Below are positions 5,501 through 6,274 of a DNA stretch of 6,274 nucleotides, one piece after another. Under the pieces are notes generated by a model, which had not been told where the DNA came from, searched no databases, and worked only from the letters and a program-made list of their open reading frames with translations. The DNA lies in NCBI GenBank assembly GCA_021791995.1, contig JAJYVN010000180.1, positions 1-6,274 on the forward strand, given 5' to 3'. Within the stretch, counting starts at the first letter, position 1. Each line of letters begins with the position of its first letter. The position numbers and the translations under genes were made by a program. The stretch comes from Bacillota bacterium. Its GTDB lineage: Bacteria; Bacillota; Sulfobacillia; RBS10-35; JAJYVN01.

Positions 5501-6274
5501 TCGGGCACGGAAACCCTCCAAAACTCCACTCCGATTGAACTCGGTACTTATTGGACACTACCTACAACAGGACTTGTGACAGGGTCTGACCCACTTACGG
5601 TCAGCACTCTTGGAGGATGCTGGATTGTATCCGAACCACAACTGGAAGAAGGAACTGTATGCACCAGCTACAAGCCGAACATGGTGGACTATACCACCGG
5701 GAATATCCTTCATGGGGCCATGTCGTCGCAAGTGCAGGCCACAATCTCCACGAACTCGGAGTTCATTGGCAGCCAGAACATAACTGATACATCGGAACCA
5801 GCTATTACGCTGGCTACTGTACATGATCGTGTAAGCGGTGTAATTGTCAGCCCTACGGAAATATCAAATACGCCAAATATCTCAGGAAGAACTGAGGGGA
5901 TTGGAACTACAGTCCAAAACCTTGACTCCACGGGGATCATGAAATCGGCGGGTGTGGATTTCAGTAGGGTGTATACAAATCAGTATGGAACCTACATTCC
6001 AAGATATTCAGGGGATACGTCCAATCTTGGAAGAGCCTTTGCAAAGGCGTCCCATACAGACCCAGATACACTAGACTATGTTCCAGATGGCACAACATAC
6101 CAACGTACACTGGCCACCGCTCTCACAGCGGGTCAGGTTGATCTATCGCTAGCCGGGGTCATCAATAAGACTCTGGCTAACGTTGCAGACGCTACTGGAA
6201 GATACGCGGTCGGCAATGCGGGAGGAATGTCTGGAGTCACACCGAAAACCCTGAACTCTCAGAACCAGGTTGAC
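2507..6274 (+). CDS. Modular phage tail fibre / receptor-binding protein, truncated by the right edge (at least 1,256 aa)
   Basis: One frame runs from ATG 2507 to the last base without a stop (1,256 codons); the C-terminus is outside the window. AAAGGGA 8 nt upstream supports the start. Visible architecture: residues 1-65, probable virion-attachment segment; about 70-205, a compact jelly-roll-like beta domain ending in the QMEPYFGT signature; 238-333, two CBM5/12-like modules; 334-387, repeat B1; 394-441, repeat C1; 457-552, two more CBM5/12-like modules; 553-606, B2; 644-1058, a second jelly-roll-like domain carrying two FN3-like insertions and ending QLEEGTVCTSYKPN; 1059-1150, an unassigned beta-rich linker; 1151-1198, C2; 1193-1240, B3. 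It is Ser/Thr/Asn/Gly/Ala-rich and has almost no Lys or Arg for long stretches, typical of extracellular beta-structured fibre proteins. There is no signal peptide, hydrolase motif or collagen repeat. The expected role is binding cell-surface glycans at the tail tip. Family naming rests on motif recognition only. Composition changes sharply near 3500 inside the gene. Confidence 0.82.
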   Translation, partial: MSCTSVSTLQAQAAVPLPPGQIPTTNQGWQSVRIALQAILSQIQAAAGVTGVNVIPQQYALAATDVLPPMTVTGGTAEIDTTTPLFGAGTLKLTVGSGGSMTVVLGSGWPLHPGWQWIPSFWAQASASASGVLEVITPAKTYSTDFTPSESGFDRLFDILNLGADTSTSFGVTFKITAASGVSVWVSGLQMEPYFGTMIQPSPFISTSPPLTQDYLPDGTTYVRLSGSHAAGNVAYNFKGVWSSTADYVQGDETIYETSYWLALADNINSPPATNNSNWQVVGSYSGFQGAWNATTNYIAGAEVTYSGNFWVALAANINSPPTTSNANWQIAGPTNLDNIANGTTYVRTLATAITNGQVDLSLAGVINKTLAYIADTSSRVALSAAVATNNVPDFSKTMVNQYGTYIPRYSGDTSNLSQAFAKAASTDPDTLDSVPDGTTYVRLSSSNAVGNIAYNFKGVWSSTTAYVQGDEVVYGTSYWLALAGSTNSAPGTGNSNWQVVGSYSGYQGAWSSTTAYVAGAEVTYNGNYWVCTTANTNQPPAVGSSYWVIAGPTNLDQIADGTTYVRTLATAVTNGQVDLSKTGVINKTLANVTDAPGRYAVTNAGNLSALAPAEVDSNAHWNPAEAGNANAQTQYLSAVTGTNKNLVPDSDFKFGGAYWGTPGTELVLSPRGLYIVKGLGPNGDNAVVMCSTLLPPPVAPTLGSVSGGSLAATTYYVKITYLFSVNGTTFAGETLPSPESSLAVAADYLLQVTSPPIPPNLNQITEDSNGCHYYNVYVGTSSGSETLQNSSPIQISTNAKWTMPTTGLVTGADPPTQGTLWVGGNVLKTINPLPFNPALPYSVSAYTNTLDIVALAYGGVLESDYQGSIRPPSNVYTGGPSVYTGFPGNGLNERLYDPDRVATLSSYSLLIDSGDFVATALSPPSAPVLGYESGGSLAATTYYVKISYVNNISGSYNGETLPSAEASISVPADNLLWVTPPPISGVANAYNVYASTSSGTETLQNSTPIELGTYWTLPTTGLVTGSDPLTVSTLGGCWIVSEPQLEEGTVCTSYKPNMVDYTTGNILHGAMSSQVQATISTNSEFIGSQNITDTSEPAITLATVHDRVSGVIVSPTEISNTPNISGRTEGIGTTVQNLDSTGIMKSAGVDFSRVYTNQYGTYIPRYSGDTSNLGRAFAKASHTDPDTLDYVPDGTTYQRTLATALTAGQVDLSLAGVINKTLANVADATGRYAVGNAGGMSGVTPKTLNSQNQVD
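2515..2520 (-). promoter_or_regulatory. Possible ribosome-binding site of the antisense membrane ORF
   Basis: On the minus strand GAGGTG stands 6 nt before the ATG at 2508-2506, which is ideal spacing. On the plus strand these bases are ordinary codons of the fibre (Thr4-Ser5), so the match could be chance. Confidence 0.35.
2714..3121 (+). other. Compact jelly-roll-like (CBM4/9- or galactose-binding-like) domain in the fibre
   Basis: About residues 70-205. Strand-like segments include TLKLTV, SMTVVL, WQWIPSFWAQA, SFGVTFKIT and VSVWVSGLQMEPYFGT. The closing hydrophobic-x-QME/QLE plus small-residue signature is typical of carbohydrate-binding beta sandwiches in phage fibres. It is uninterrupted, unlike the second copy of this fold at 644-1058, and so serves as an internal reference. 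The fold is inferred from pattern. Confidence 0.45.
3155..3634 (+). repeat. Large repeat unit, copy 1 (residues 217-376)
   Basis: This 160-residue unit runs from PDGTTYVRL through a CBM5/12-like pair to GVINKTLAYIAD. It aligns without gaps to residues 436-595, with about 118 of 160 identical by my count. Despite that similarity its DNA is more GC-rich than copy 2, especially in the first two thirds. Copy 1 is preceded by SPPLTQDYL where copy 2 has repeat C. Confidence 0.85.
3218..3505 (+). other. Tandem CBM5/12-like (chitin-binding type 3-like) modules, pair 1
   Basis: Residues 238-283 and 288-333. Each follows the pattern G-x-W-(x)5-Y-(x)2-G-(D/A)-(x)3-Y-(x)3-(Y/F)-W, then N-x-N-S-P-P and a final W-Q-(V/I)-x-G. 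In module 1 the conserved aromatics are W242, Y248, Y256, Y260, W261 and W279; in module 2 they are W292, Y298, Y306, F310, W311 and W329. Such modules bind chitin or related polysaccharides in enzymes and are common as short repeats in phage fibres. The ligand here is unknown. Confidence 0.62.
3506..3667 (+). repeat. Fibre repeat B, copy 1
   Basis: Residues 334-387: PTNLDNIANGTTYVRTLATA, then NGQVDLSLAGVINKTL. It is shared with copies at 553-606 and 1193-1240. In this copy the part after D376 diverges (TSSRVALSAAVA) from the GRYAV(T/G)NAG found in the other two, suggesting a junction there. This kind of repeat is common in phage fibre shafts; function unassigned. Confidence 0.7.
3686..3829 (+). 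repeat. Fibre repeat C, copy 1
   Basis: Residues 394-441, from DFSKTMVNQYGTYIPRYSG to TDPDTLDSVPDGTTY. It aligns ungapped with residues 1151-1198; within the last 41 positions 36 are identical. It leads directly into GTTYVR, the junction motif that flanks the CBM pair. Confidence 0.75.
3812..4291 (+). repeat. Large repeat unit, copy 2 (residues 436-595)
   Basis: Second copy of the 160-residue unit, offset by exactly 219 residues (657 nt) from copy 1. It is AT-richer, with many synonymous third-base differences from copy 1. Replacements concentrate in the CBM modules, notably around residues 485-494 and 532-549. Confidence 0.85.
3875..4162 (+). other. Tandem CBM5/12-like modules, pair 2
   Basis: Residues 457-502 and 507-552 repeat the pattern of pair 1. 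Aromatics W461, Y467, Y475, Y479, W480 and W498 are kept in the first module, and W511, Y517, Y525, Y529, W530 and W548 in the second. The aromatic framework is preserved while loop residues change, as expected for a binding surface whose specificity drifts. Confidence 0.62.
4163..4324 (+). repeat. Fibre repeat B, copy 2
   Basis: Residues 553-606: PTNLDQIADGTTYVRTLATA, then NGQVDLSKTGVINKTLANV and GRYAVTNAG. It closes CBM pair 2 and leads through a short Asn/Ala-rich linker into the interrupted jelly-roll domain. Confidence 0.7.
4592..4954 (+). repeat. FN3-like insert module, copy 1
   Basis: Residues 696-816, from PPPVAP through GGSLAATTYYVKI, GETLPSPESS, YYNVYVGTSSGSETLQNS to TTGLVTGADPPT. 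The alternating beta pattern with the YNVY strand is like fibronectin type III modules in phage tail proteins. It is longer than copy 2 because of an Asn-rich loop at about 758-772. Confidence 0.6.
5273..5596 (+). repeat. FN3-like insert module, copy 2
   Basis: Residues 923-1030, from SPPSAP through GGSLAATTYYVKI, GETLPSAEAS, AYNVYASTSSGTETLQNS to TTGLVTGSDPLT. Entry and exit motifs match copy 1, so the same module occupies two loops of the host domain. Shared protein segments are written with largely different codons. Confidence 0.6.
5957..6100 (+). repeat. Fibre repeat C, copy 2
   Basis: Residues 1151-1198: DFSRVYTNQYGTYIPRYSG, then TDPDTLDYVPDGTTY. It overlaps the first residues of repeat B copy 3 through the shared PDGTTY junction. 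Confidence 0.75.
6083..6226 (+). repeat. Fibre repeat B, copy 3, without a CBM pair
   Basis: Residues 1193-1240: PDGTTYQRTLATALTAGQVD, then LSLAGVINKTLANVAD and GRYAVGNAG. Here repeat C runs straight into B through a single GTTY(Q)R. In copies 1 and 2 two GTTYVR motifs flank the CBM pair. Confidence 0.72.

Larger units (their letters stand above)
4436..5680 (+). other. Second jelly-roll-like domain, apparently interrupted by two FN3-like modules
   Basis: Residues 644-1058. The opening NKNLVPDSDFKFGGAYW and the closing CWIVSEPQLEEGTVCTSYKP are typical ends of one CBM4/9-like beta sandwich, and PYSVSAYTNTLDIVALAY (841-858) matches its middle. The three pieces (644-695, 819-922, 1031-1058) are separated by two homologous inserts. 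When the inserts are set aside, the order of strands parallels the compact domain at residues 70-205. The nested arrangement is my inference from sequence patterns. Confidence 0.5.

Overview
The window looks like part of the virion (tail and DNA-delivery) module of a tailed double-stranded DNA phage or prophage. No integrase, replication, capsid, RNA or host gene is visible, so no host can be named. The left 3.4 kb is GC-rich (about 60-65% in sampled lines) and favours C or G at third positions. This would suit a high-GC bacterial host. From about 3,500 onward the DNA drops to roughly 43-50% GC although the reading frame continues unbroken.

Layout: (1) 2-202 is the last 66 codons of an unidentified gene. 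(2) 195-2324 encodes a 709-residue protein starting at GTG and overlapping the previous gene by 8 nt. It has the features of a phage internal-virion or DNA-ejection structural protein: Ala/Gly-rich, mostly helical, with glycine-spaced hydrophobic stretches. (3) 2325-2506 is a 182-nt gap in the rightward gene series. It carries two competing small ORFs. One is a leftward 102-residue two-helix membrane protein candidate (2200-2508), whose start codon shares a CATG palindrome with the next rightward gene. The other is a rightward 55-residue basic ORF (2321-2488), coupled to the upstream stop by an ATGA overlap. (4) 2507-6274 is one uninterrupted reading frame of 1,256 codons that runs off the right edge: a modular tail fibre or receptor-binding protein.

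The fibre protein reads, in order: a short N-terminal segment; a compact jelly-roll-like domain; a pair of CBM5/12-like (chitin-binding type 3-like) modules; repeat B; repeat C; a second CBM pair; a second B; a second jelly-roll-like domain apparently interrupted twice by FN3-like modules; a linker; then C and B again with no CBM pair between them. Every sugar-binding-type module is repeated, and the copies agree at protein level while differing heavily at synonymous sites. This suggests old, selected module shuffling and not a fresh duplication.

Together the genes fit a phage particle: gene 2 would travel in the virion and help pass DNA through the envelope, and the fibre would recognise surface glycans. 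These functions are inferred from architecture and family resemblance. The most unusual signals are the filled versus empty CBM cassette sites, the nested FN3-like insertions, the composition break inside one gene, and the antisense membrane ORF.
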